Shown here in pieces: positions 26,051 to 33,712 of a stretch of DNA of 64,000 bases. Below the pieces are notes generated by a model. The model was not told where the DNA came from. It ran no database searches and was given only the letters and a program-made list of their open reading frames with translations. The DNA is taken from NCBI RefSeq assembly GCF_044762745.1, contig NZ_JBIWEX010000002.1, positions 124,001 through 188,000 of the forward strand, read 5' to 3'. The stretch is from Psychrobacillus sp044762745. Lineage in GTDB: Bacteria; Bacillota; Bacilli; Bacillales_A; Planococcaceae. Position 1 is the first letter of the stretch. Each line of letters opens with the position of its first letter. The position numbers and the translations under genes are program-made.

Positions 26051-26196
26051 CACTACAAAATCGGAAATAGGATTAGTCTGCCCATTTTTCAATCAAATAC
26101 GAATGATTCTCTACAACACACCATCTTGTAGTGGTTTTTTGCGTATTTAATTTACGGCGAGCAATCCTTCCGATTCATATTCGGAGGGATTTTTTA
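26051..26196 (+). promoter_or_regulatory. Transcription attenuator of the ABC-F gene
   Basis: Two terminator-like hairpins occur: CTACAA with TTGTAG before TGGTTTTTT (26111-26140), and AATCCTTCCGA with TCGGAGGGATT before TTTTTA (26164-26196). Each 5' arm has an upstream competitor: CACTACAA at 26051-26058 can pair with TTGTAGTG, and TCGGAA-ATA-GGATT at 26061-26074 can pair with AATCCTTCCGA. A small CTGCG/CGCAG hairpin (26020-26038) lies ahead. This is the terminator/antiterminator layout of antibiotic-induced ABC-F leaders. Confidence 0.75.
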
Positions 26197-26220
26197 TTCC
26201 TCCAAAAAGGAGCGGATTGT

Positions 26221-27876
26221 ATGACATTACACGGAAAACTAATCGATATAAGTATCACATTTGGAGATAAGATTGTATTGGAAAAAGCAAAAGCAGATAT
26301 TATAGCGGGAGCTGTTATTGGTATCGTAGGAGGAAATGGAGAAGGAAAGTCCTCCCTTCTTTCTGTACTAGCAAACGAAACACTTCCTTCCAGTGGGCAT
26401 ATAGAATGGTTCGGAAACACACCTATTATTAGCTACTTTAAACAAGAGGATGAACAATTTAAGCAAAATGACTTTGTGGAAGATGAATGGGCATATTTTA
26501 GTAAATGGTCTGTCCCGCAAAACAGGGAGTATGACAATTTAAGCGGCGGAGAAAAAATGAAAAGTCGTCTTTCCCGAGTATTTGCGGAAAAGGCGCAGCT
26601 TCTTTTATTAGATGAGCCGACCAATCATTTAGACCAAAGAAGCTTATCTTTTCTAAAAAAACAGATACAAGCTTACCTTGGAACAATTATTTTAGTGTCC
26701 CATGATCGTTATTTCTTAGATGAAGTAGCTAGTTGGATTTGGGAAGTGGAAAACAAAAAGCTAACAGTTTATGCCGGTAACTATACTTCTTTTCGACAAA
26801 AGAAAGAAGAGTCTAGACTCACACAACAAAGACTGTACGATGCTCAACAATCTAAGATCAAACAAGTAGAGAAACAAATATCAGACCTTCGAAACTGGTC
26901 TTCAAAAGCACATGCAGATTCAACGAAACACGAATTCAATAAAGAATATTACCGAGTGAAAGCAAAGAAAATGGATGCCCAAATTCGTTCCAAAAAGAAA
27001 CGGTTAGAACTTGAGCTTTCTGAAAACACAGTAGATCAACCAGAAGAAGAAAAAGAAGTAGTATTCTCTATTGAAGGAAATAAGAAAAAGGGAAAACGCG
27101 TAATAGAAGCAAATCGCATGAGCAAAAAGTTTGAAGATCAACTACTGTTCCAAAATGTCTCTTTTACCGTCCAGTCTCAAGAACGTATTGCGATTTTAGG
27201 TGCAAATGGGAGTGGAAAATCGACATTTTTCCGCATGTTATTAGGGGAAGAAACCGTTGAAGGTGAACTTTGGAAGTCGGATGCGATGAATATTGGCTAT
27301 TTACGACAAACTGTATTCGATTTACCAGAGGAAAAAACGCCATTTGAGTTTTTTGGACCAACTGACTTTGACAAACGTGGCAAGATTCAGACGCTCATGA
27401 TGAATTTAGGGTTCTCAAAAGATCATTGGTCTCGTCCTATCCACACAATGAGTATGGGAGAAAGAGTAAAGCTAAAACTAATGGAGTTCATGCTAGACCA
27501 AAAAGACGTTTTACTGTTAGATGAACCAACAAATCATTTGGACCTCCCATCTCGAGAACAATTGGAGAAAACTCTTTCTTCTTATCCCGGTACCATTTTA
27601 CTAGTTACACATGACCGTCACTTTTTAGAAAAACTAACGAATAAATTACTCATCTTTGAAAATAAAACGATTCGGAAAGTGGAAATGAGCTACAACGAGT
27701 GGATGCATAAAAACGAGGAATCCATGCAGGAAAAGGATTTATTAAAGCTAGAAACTGAACAACAAGCGGTCTTAGGAGAACTAAGCTATTTGCAGAAAAA
27801 TGATCCTAAATACAGTGAATTAGACAAACAATTTGCATCACTGACAAAACAAATCATTGTACTAAAGAAAAAATAG
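26221..27876 (+). CDS. ABC-F ribosome-protection ATPase, VmlR/Vga-like
   Basis: The 551-residue soluble protein has two ATPase domains and no membrane segment. Domain 1 carries Walker A GGNGEGKSS, signature LSGGEKMKSR and Walker B LLLLDEPTNHLD. Domain 2 carries GANGSGKST, a relaxed signature MSMGERVKL and LLLDEPTNHLD. Between them, about residues 195-280, lies the charged P-site-tip linker that reaches the peptidyl-transferase centre. Resistance-type ABC-F proteins dislodge lincosamides, streptogramin A or pleuromutilins. Which drug applies is unknown. AAGGAG precedes the ATG, and the attenuating leader supports a resistance role rather than housekeeping. Confidence 0.85.
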   Translation: MTLHGKLIDISITFGDKIVLEKAKADIIAGAVIGIVGGNGEGKSSLLSVLANETLPSSGHIEWFGNTPIISYFKQEDEQFKQNDFVEDEWAYFSKWSVPQNREYDNLSGGEKMKSRLSRVFAEKAQLLLLDEPTNHLDQRSLSFLKKQIQAYLGTIILVSHDRYFLDEVASWIWEVENKKLTVYAGNYTSFRQKKEESRLTQQRLYDAQQSKIKQVEKQISDLRNWSSKAHADSTKHEFNKEYYRVKAKKMDAQIRSKKKRLELELSENTVDQPEEEKEVVFSIEGNKKKGKRVIEANRMSKKFEDQLLFQNVSFTVQSQERIAILGANGSGKSTFFRMLLGEETVEGELWKSDAMNIGYLRQTVFDLPEEKTPFEFFGPTDFDKRGKIQTLMMNLGFSKDHWSRPIHTMSMGERVKLKLMEFMLDQKDVLLLDEPTNHLDLPSREQLEKTLSSYPGTILLVTHDRHFLEKLTNKLLIFENKTIRKVEMSYNEWMHKNEESMQEKDLLKLETEQQAVLGELSYLQKNDPKYSELDKQFASLTKQIIVLKKK

Positions 27877-28009
27877 AAACATATCTGTAATAAACCATCG
27901 ATGTTTGTCAATTCCCCGGAAAATATGGTAAGAAGCATATTAATACATTTACATTCTGATTAATCCGCCATATAATATAATAAATCCAATAAGAAAAGTA
28001 GGTTTTAAA

Positions 28010-28432
28010 ATGAAAACAATTCCAAAACCTCTAGTCATGGCAAATCAATGGACAATTGTATTATCTGTGATTATTGCGCTTATTACACAATCCGCGTGGA
28101 TTTTATTCGTTCCACTTATCGCAAATCTTTTGAGCTTATTAACGGGATTTCACCCTATTTTAGTTATCGTAAAACGATTTTTATCTAAACCGGTAAATGA
28201 ATATATTCAGGAAGACTACGCTCAGTTGAAATTCAATCAATGGCTGGCGGTTAGTTTTCTAATTGTTGCAAGTGTCAGTTATATATTAAACTGGTCCGTG
28301 CTATTTAATGTTGCTAACGTTATGGTTGGTCTAGCCGCATTTATTGCAATTCTTGGTTTTTGTATCGGTTGCTTTGTACACTTTCAGTATCAACAATGGA
28401 ATTATCGGCGCAAAAATTCAATAACACGCTAA
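28010..28432 (+). CDS. DUF4395 membrane protein
   Basis: The 140-residue protein matches DUF4395, an integral membrane family of unknown function. It opens MKTIPKPLVMANQWTIVL and shows four hydrophobic helices arranged as two pairs around a short cytoplasmic loop containing KRFLSKP. Length is typical. It is monocistronic between two terminator-bounded regions. No function can be assigned. Confidence 0.75.
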   Translation: MKTIPKPLVMANQWTIVLSVIIALITQSAWILFVPLIANLLSLLTGFHPILVIVKRFLSKPVNEYIQEDYAQLKFNQWLAVSFLIVASVSYILNWSVLFNVANVMVGLAAFIAILGFCIGCFVHFQYQQWNYRRKNSITR

Positions 28433-28436
28433 TGAA

Positions 28437-28471
28437 AACAGCCTTTCCAGAAAAATTGGAGAGGCTGTTAT
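28437..28471 (+). terminator. Terminator of the DUF4395 gene
   Basis: AACAGCCTTTCCA pairs with TGGAGAGGCTGTT with one mismatch around a 7-nt loop. The T-tract is short (TTATTC). Confidence 0.65.
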
Positions 28472-28598
28472 TCGATTACTTCGTTTCTCGGTGAAGTGTA
28501 CACTTTTCAAGCTCGGGCAATCTTTTTCAATTCTATACGTTCTGGATTATTACAGTTAATTTCCCTCTATATTGGAAGCTAATTTTTATGCCAAATTC

Positions 28599-28661
28599 AT
28601 GTCTCCAACTAAAACTGCTATTATTCCAACTAAAGCATCTGCTTTTACAACTTAACCCGAA
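28599..28661. repeat. Weak 21-nt phased array, TCCAACTAAA family, three units
   Basis: TCCAACTAAA stands at 28604 and 28625, and the diverged TACAACTTAA at 28646, so the step is again exactly 21 nt. Only three units are visible, so this is the least certain of the arrays. Confidence 0.5.
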
Positions 28662-28687
28662 AAAACACTATTTCCGTACCCTCAAAA

Positions 28688-28738
28688 AGAAAAGGTTGCC
28701 TCTAAGTAGAAAAACTACTCGTGAGACAACCTTTTCTC
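28688..28738 (-). terminator. yebC terminator
   Basis: AGAAAAGGTTG pairs with CAACCTTTTCT outside a second inner stem AGTAG/CTACT. In the minus direction it ends in TTTTCTTTTT. Confidence 0.8.
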
Positions 28739-28742
28739 TCTA

Positions 28743-29462
28743 TTATTCTCCTAAGTCTACGTTATGGTAAACTTGTTGAACGTCTTCTAAATCTTCTAAT
28801 GCATCGATCATTTTTTCAAACTGTGCTTGTGCATCTGCGTCCAATGAAATGTCGTTTTGTGCAAGCATTGAAAGCTCTGCAACCGTAAACTCTTCAATTC
28901 CAGCAGCTCTTAATGCCTCTTGCACTGCATGGAATTGATCCGGTTCAGCATAAACAATGACAGAATCCTCTTCTTCTAAAATATCACGAGCGTCTACGTC
29001 TGCTTCCATCAGAAGTTCTAACACTTCATCAGCTGTTTTCCCTTCCATACCAATAACAGCAGTAGCGTCGAACATATAAGCAACAGAACCACTAACGCCC
29101 ATGTTACCGCCATTTTTACCGAATGCTGCACGTACATCAGATGCCGTACGGTTTACATTGTTCGTTAACGCATCAACGATTACCATCGAGCCGCTTGGAC
29201 CGAAACCTTCATAACGAAGTTCATCATAGCTTTCTTCTGATCCGCCTTTTGCCTTCTCAATTGCTTTATCAATAATATGCTTTGGTACACTGTATGTTTT
29301 TGCACGTTCTAATACTACTTTCAATGCTTGGTTAGAAACAGGATCTGGTTCGCCTTGTCTTGCAGCTACATATATTTCACGTCCAAATTTAGCATATATA
29401 CGGCTAGTATTTGCATCTTTGGAAGCTTTCTTTTCTTTAATATTATTCCACTTACGACCCAT
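28743..29462 (-). CDS. YebC/YeeI-family translation factor
   Basis: The 239-residue protein is a complete YebC/PmpR/TACO1 family member of the YeeI branch. It opens MGRKWNNIKEKKASKDANTS, with GREIYVAARQGEPDP following. Three domains fit the family's usual length. Long annotated as a DNA-binding regulator, the Bacillus YeeI/YebC2 branch has more recently been tied to relief of ribosome stalling at proline-rich stretches, alongside EF-P. GAGTGGGAC precedes the ATG. A structured repeat element lies about 70 bp upstream of its start. Confidence 0.9.
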   Translation of the reverse strand: MGRKWNNIKEKKASKDANTSRIYAKFGREIYVAARQGEPDPVSNQALKVVLERAKTYSVPKHIIDKAIEKAKGGSEESYDELRYEGFGPSGSMVIVDALTNNVNRTASDVRAAFGKNGGNMGVSGSVAYMFDATAVIGMEGKTADEVLELLMEADVDARDILEEEDSVIVYAEPDQFHAVQEALRAAGIEEFTVAELSMLAQNDISLDADAQAQFEKMIDALEDLEDVQQVYHNVDLGE

Positions 29463-29529
29463 AAAGTCCCACTCTCTTTCGATTCATTTTCTACTTTTAG
29501 TATTATACAATAAATTCTTATTCAGTAGC

Positions 29530-29735
29530 AAAAAATCAAATACGCCACCGCGTATTTGCGTCCAGATTTTGAATTGAGCTTAGGCCTGCGTGATGCAGGT
29601 CAGTTGGCCGTTGTCGCATGGATGCGACGATATTAGGCTAACTTCATTCAAACATACTTTTCAAAATCTGTGACATCCGCCGGAGGCTTTGACCTTATTC
29701 TACAGGGTGACCCCCCTGTAGAATAAGGTCAAACA
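29530..29735 (+). repeat. Three-hairpin repeat element, copy A
   Basis: The order is: hairpin 1 (AAATACGC/GCGTATTT, 29538-29557); a long-range stem (CAGATTTTGAA at 29563-29573 with TTCAAAATCTG at 29660-29670) enclosing small hairpins such as CCTGC/GCAGG and GTCGCAT/ATGCGAC; a box CATCCGCCGGAGGC (29674-29687); and a near-perfect 19-20 bp terminal hairpin (29688-29733). Copy B at 39725-39867 has the same order with different stem sequences. Confidence 0.82.
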
Positions 29736-29737
29736 CA

Positions 29738-30163
29738 TTAACTTCCATATGTTTCTTGTAAAAACGTAATTGATCTGTTGATTAATTCTTTTAATACATC
29801 TACGTCAATATCTGCAACTTTATTAATATACACACATGCTTTTCCAGAAGTATGCTTGCCGAATCTCTCTAAAATGACTTCACGTTCCGTGTCTCCAGTT
29901 GCAAAATACAAACTGATCTTTGCTTTACGTGGTGAGAATCCAACTAGCGGCGCATCTCCTTCATGACCGGTAGCGTATTTATAATGATAGGATCCAAAAC
30001 CAATAATACTTGGCCCCCACATTTTCGCTTTAAAACCAGACGTTTCTTCGAAAATCTCTAGAAGCTTATAAGCATCTTCCTTTTTTTTCGGGCTATCCAC
30101 GTTTTCAATAAATTCAATGACACTTTGATCTGATTCTCTCATCTTTTGTTCGTATTTCGCCAT
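29738..30163 (-). CDS. DUF1801 protein
   Basis: This 141-residue protein matches the DUF1801/YdhG family: the WGPSIIGFGSYHYKY core near residue 50, then PLVGFSPRKAKISLYF. The fold resembles frataxin/YdhG proteins of unknown biochemical role. AAAGGGG precedes the ATG. It ends against the terminal hairpin of the repeat element, which could double as its 3' end, although no U-run follows in this direction. Confidence 0.83.
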   Translation of the reverse strand: MAKYEQKMRESDQSVIEFIENVDSPKKKEDAYKLLEIFEETSGFKAKMWGPSIIGFGSYHYKYATGHEGDAPLVGFSPRKAKISLYFATGDTEREVILERFGKHTSGKACVYINKVADIDVDVLKELINRSITFLQETYGS

Positions 30164-30236
30164 GTTAACATCCCCTTTAGAATATTAACTTCATTTTACA
30201 GGTAATTCGCATGTTTGACGAATTACTTTATCACTA

Positions 30237-30276
30237 AAAAAGAGCCTTTCTCGATTCCTCGAAAAAAAGCTCGTCC
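30237..30276 (-). terminator. Terminator of the DUF2179 gene
   Basis: In the minus direction GAGCTTTTTTTCGAG pairs imperfectly with a CTCGATTC/AAAGGCTC arm and ends in TTTTTT. Confidence 0.6.
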
Positions 30277-30282
30277 TTTATT

Positions 30283-30795
30283 CTATCTAGATGGTTTTAT
30301 TAAGAAACCACCGTTAAATCTAGTTGGTTCGTATGAAATGATGAAAGCTTTAGGCGATAAAGAAAGAATGTAGTCTCTCAGTTTTAATTCATTTTTTCGC
30401 TTTGCTAATACTTTCATACAAAGTCGTTTTCCATCTTTTCCGTCCGCAACCCATGATGTTACACCATAGCCTTTTGCACGAACTTGAATCGGAATTTCAA
30501 TTTCCAATGAGTCGACGATCACATCAAATACAACATAGCCAAGCGCTAATCGATTTTCAATAATACTTCCACAATATACTCCAAGACCCCATCCAACACA
30601 ATAAGCAATAATATTTAACGGCTTGTCCAGATTATCGAGGACCATCGTTAACCCCATTAAATAGACAAACACTTCTGCCATTGATAAAAAAGACGCCACT
30701 ACTCTGTAACCTTTAATAACTAAAATCAAACGTAGAGTAGTTAATGTCATGTAAACAACATTAATAACAATAATAAGCAATATGATAGAATCCAT
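30283..30795 (-). CDS. DUF2179/DUF5698 membrane protein, YebE type
   Basis: The 170-residue protein has three helices in residues 1-80 and a soluble DUF2179 domain at the C-terminus. LRLILVIKGYRVVASFLSMAEVFVYLMGL and NIIAYCVGWGLGVYCGSIIENRLALGY match the UPF0316 (YebE-like) family of bacilli. DUF2179 domains are thought to bind small ligands, and no function is proven. The ATG at 30795 is eight bases after AAAGGTGG; an in-frame GTG at 30807 is less likely. Confidence 0.83.
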   Translation of the reverse strand: MDSIILLIIVINVVYMTLTTLRLILVIKGYRVVASFLSMAEVFVYLMGLTMVLDNLDKPLNIIAYCVGWGLGVYCGSIIENRLALGYVVFDVIVDSLEIEIPIQVRAKGYGVTSWVADGKDGKRLCMKVLAKRKNELKLRDYILSLSPKAFIISYEPTRFNGGFLIKPSR

Positions 30796-30904
30796 ATTCA
30801 CTTCCACCTTTCCTTCGTAATACCGTGGCTTTCGTCAAGTATTCCAATCATTATACAGGATTTCTTTCAAAATGGTATTAAAACTCTTTTCATCTTTTGT
30901 AAAT

Positions 30905-30943
30905 TAAAAACAGGGACAGCTGATTTTCTCAGAATGCCCCTTC
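30905..30943 (-). terminator. Terminator of the GNAT gene
   Basis: In the minus direction GGGGCATTCTGA pairs with TCAGCTGTCCC (small bulges) around GAAAA, followed by TGTTTTT. Confidence 0.7.
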
Positions 30944-30948
30944 ATTCA

Positions 30949-31383
30949 TTATAATGTTTTCTCCATTAAAATCTTATGTGTCCCTTTTTCACTCTTGAAA
31001 GTTTCGATCACGTCAAAGCTAAACTTAATATTGAGTAGTAGCATTTCTCGTCGTTTGTTCCGAGAAATCGTGCGGATTTTCGTATAGCCGAGTGACTTTA
31101 CTAATTCATGCTGACGTCGCATAAGTTCGGATGCAATCCCTTTTCCGCGATAATCAGAATGGACACCACCTAGCCAACTGTAAAACGTATAATCATTGAA
31201 CTCATGTCCAATCTTAAAACCCACAACTCGATCACTTTCTAACGCTACAAAGATTAGTAGATTCTTCTTCTGAGTTAGCTCTTCTAATCCTAGCTCTGCT
31301 CCTTCAAAAACATGCTTATGTAGCTCCATAATGCCTATAAGCACATTACTCTCTGGTATCTCCTGATAATATATATATTCCAT
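30949..31383 (-). CDS. GNAT-family acetyltransferase
   Basis: A 144-residue acetyltransferase. GGVHSDYRGKGIASELMRRQHELV gives the RGKGIA acetyl-CoA loop near residue 80. Arg-rich KIRTISRNKRREML follows, as in small GNATs of the YkkB or YjcF sort. AAGGGG lies before the ATG. It stands alone with its own terminator. The substrate is not predictable. Confidence 0.83.
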   Translation of the reverse strand: MEYIYYQEIPESNVLIGIMELHKHVFEGAELGLEELTQKKNLLIFVALESDRVVGFKIGHEFNDYTFYSWLGGVHSDYRGKGIASELMRRQHELVKSLGYTKIRTISRNKRREMLLLNIKFSFDVIETFKSEKGTHKILMEKTL

Positions 31384-31498
31384 CTAATCGTTCCCCTTAT
31401 TAAAAATGCATCTACATATCTGTTTCCACTATTTTCTTTAATTCGCTAGCTCAAGAAATGTTAAAGTTCCATTATTTTAGGTATCTCGCCTATCCCTC

Positions 31499-32155
31499 TT
31501 ACTTTATTTCTTTCATATCCCTCGTATCTGTTTTTATGTTTATCCACTCCATTATTTCCCCTGTTTGCTTTAGTTTCACTCCAGTTAGCTTGTTGCCAAA
31601 TACGGCAGCTGTATCAATATTCCAAGAGTTACTTTGCTCATTATAAATTGGAGAATCACATGGTGTATGGCCGATAATCTGCAGTTTTTGTATATTTTTC
31701 AACGGGCCTCTATTCCATAAGATCCCGTGTTGGCTTGGTTCATTGAAGGGATTACTCGCTGACTCGGATATACCTGCATGGCTTATAAAGACGTGATCAT
31801 TTCCCCAATACAAGGGCATTGTTTGGAACCATTCTACGTCATCTAGTATGTCTTGGCCTGCCGCTAAATATTGATGTAATGTTTCTGAGCCACTTTGCAT
31901 TAACCAATTATTATTTGGCGGGTTTGTTATATGTTCTATCATCTCATATTCATGGTTACCTTTTATAAAAACTGCTTGATCCATATTTTCTTTCTGTAAT
32001 TGCCTTGCTAGTTTTACCACTTGCGGAGATCCGTTTCCACGGTCTATTAAATCACCTAGCTGAATCAGTATTTCCGTTTCTTTATTCCATTGTTCAATCA
32101 TCTTCAAAAATGTTTCATAACAGCCATGGACATCCCCAATGACAAATAAGTTCAA
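31499..32155 (-). CDS. Metallophosphoesterase (PPP-type phosphatase)
   Basis: The 218-residue enzyme has all the PPP-family metal motifs: GDVHGCY at residues 7-13, GDLIDRGN near 35, KGNHEYE near 66 and a late FISHAGIS. The fold places two metal ions for phosphoester hydrolysis. Bacterial relatives act on phosphoproteins or on diadenosine tetraphosphate (PrpE, PrpA/B), and which of these applies is open. It is followed on the same strand by a broken tyrosine-phosphatase gene. Confidence 0.86.
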   Translation of the reverse strand: MNLFVIGDVHGCYETFLKMIEQWNKETEILIQLGDLIDRGNGSPQVVKLARQLQKENMDQAVFIKGNHEYEMIEHITNPPNNNWLMQSGSETLHQYLAAGQDILDDVEWFQTMPLYWGNDHVFISHAGISESASNPFNEPSQHGILWNRGPLKNIQKLQIIGHTPCDSPIYNEQSNSWNIDTAAVFGNKLTGVKLKQTGEIMEWINIKTDTRDMKEIK

Positions 32156-32228
32156 TAAGATTTCTCCTTATCACCGCATTTTTGATTTCTTTTAACATGC
32201 ATTCTTGTTCATTAATGATAAAAATCTA

Positions 32229-32700
32229 TCATCTGGACAACTCTTTGTATTCCGCTACCATTTTAGCTAAAAGTGCCTGACAACCTTCTAACACAAGATC
32301 ATACGTTTCTTGAAAATCTCCTGTATAATAAGGATCCGGCACATCTTTTTGATGATAGGTTAAATCTAAGAAACGCATAACTTTCGGATGATCTGACTGT
32401 CCTAGCATCTCTCGAATATTGGTTACACTACTTTGATCCATACCAATAATGTAATCAAATTTCTCGAAGTCCTCTTTGTGCAATTGACGTCCAGCCATTC
32501 CTTTCGTTGAAATATTATATTCCTTAAGCTTAGAAATTGTCCCTCGGTGAGGTGGATCACCGATATGCCAATCACTCGTTGCAGCAGAGTCCACTTGGAT
32601 TATCGTTTAACTTCTCTTCCTCTACTAAATTTCTAAACACAGCCTCCGCCATAGGAGAACGACAAATATTTCCAAGACAAACAAATAATACGTTAATCAT
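32229..32700 (-). pseudogene. Low-molecular-weight protein tyrosine phosphatase, frameshifted
   Basis: From the ATG at 32700 one frame reads a perfect LMW-PTP start, with the P-loop FVCLGNICRSPMAEAVFRN (catalytic Cys8 and Arg14). The remaining 120 residues (VDSAATSDWHIGDPPH through the DPYY acid loop) lie in another frame. The join is at about 32604-32610, where AACGATAATCC needs either one base removed or two added to restore the frame. All catalytic residues are present across the two frames, so this is a very recent lesion, a sequencing error or, less likely, recoding. The start overlaps the end of the GNAT gene upstream. Confidence 0.82.
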
Positions 32701-33170
32701 TCTAAACTTCCTCCCTTGTGGACCGCTTTTTCATACACTTTGATGAACCCTCCAAAAGGTCCATAAGTTATAGTAGAGTTTGTCCACCCATATTTCTCGT
32801 AGTATCCTTCTAAATCGCTGGATAAATATAGTTTTCCATGCCCTAGCTGCGCAGTTATTTGTAGTCCATGTTCTAAAAGTTGTTCACCTATAGAGTGGCC
32901 TCTATACGCTGGATCTACGTATAAGCATGCTAACCATGGAAACAAATCTTGGCGACTATTAATATCATTTCGAAGTAATGCATAAGTACCGATAATTTTA
33001 TTATTTTCTATTGCAACATAAAAACTAGGAAGAGAATCAGGTGTTTTCCCAGAATGAGCCATACAATCTTCATAAAATTTAAAGTTACTCTCACTGTCCC
33101 ATTGTTCCCAGAATACTTTCACTGCTTCTTTAAATAGTTCTCGTCTTTGTTGAATTTCGATTATCTCCAT
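32697..33170 (-). CDS. GNAT-family acetyltransferase
   Basis: This 157-residue GNAT protein has the strand-4/loop segment LACLYVDPAYRGHSIGEQLLEHG with RGHSIG as acetyl-CoA loop, and YYEKYGW as the C-terminal motif. ATG 33170 is ten bases after AAAGGATG; ATG 33182 directly abuts that site and is less likely. It overlaps the tyrosine-phosphatase gene by 4 bp, so the pair is co-translated. Confidence 0.82.
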   Translation of the reverse strand: MEIIEIQQRRELFKEAVKVFWEQWDSESNFKFYEDCMAHSGKTPDSLPSFYVAIENNKIIGTYALLRNDINSRQDLFPWLACLYVDPAYRGHSIGEQLLEHGLQITAQLGHGKLYLSSDLEGYYEKYGWTNSTITYGPFGGFIKVYEKAVHKGGSLE

Positions 33171-33257
33171 ATTAACTCTCATCCTTTAATTTGATATATA
33201 ATAATACTAGTATGAGTTAGAATGTTCTGTCTACTAACCAGAAGATTGGAAGGTGTA

Positions 33258-33652
33258 TTTATATAAGAAACAGAGGAGCAACTGTCATTATTGAAAACGG
33301 CCGGGTTGCATTGATCAAACGAACGAAGCCACATGTAACCTATTATGTATTTCCAGGTGGTGGGATTGAGGAAGGTGAAACACCAGAGGAAGCAGCAATC
33401 CGGGAAACGCATGAAGAACTAGGGGTGCATGTACGTATTCACCGCCTACTGAAAGTATTAGATTATAACGGAAGGCAGCACTTTTTCCTAGCTGATATTA
33501 TTGGTGGGAAATTTGGTACAGGCACTGGAGAAGAGTACTCGCATACTTCCGTTCAGCGTGGGATTTATGAACCTATATGGATTGATCTCAATGATCTTTC
33601 TACATTAGACGTTCGCCCCAAAGTGATTGCGGAACTTCTCTTAACCGAGTGA
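33258..33652 (+). pseudogene. NUDIX hydrolase, frameshifted and without a normal start
   Basis: The downstream frame gives an intact Nudix box, FPGGGIEEGETPEEAAIRET then HEELG. Upstream the expected N-terminus YIRNRGATVIIEN is present in another frame. The two join at about 33299-33302, where GAAAACGCCGGG lacks one base relative to an AACGGCCGG reading. GGAAGGTG precedes ATT at 33258, where an ATG would be expected. Either the gene is newly dead or the sequence carries an error. If translated at all, it would need a TTG start at 33311, giving 113 residues. Confidence 0.7.
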
Positions 33653-33712
33653 AAAACAGTCCAAGGTGAGCACAAAATGACAGGTTTTAAAAATTTGTAT
33701 TGTTTATGATAG

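Larger units (their letters stand above)
28433..28742. other. Intergenic region between DUF4395 and yebC
   Basis: This convergent gap holds two terminators and a weak 21-nt array (both listed separately). Nothing else recognisable is present. A 60-codon frame from 28588 is composed of the repeat units and does not look coding. Confidence 0.5.

Noticed and set aside
28588..28770. A 60-codon leucine-rich frame between DUF4395 and yebC.
   Set aside because: It is made of the 21-nt repeat units and the yebC terminator, and has no ribosome site.
29688..29733. Terminal hairpin of repeat copy A as a rho-independent terminator.
   Set aside because: The stem is long enough, but no U-run follows on either strand.
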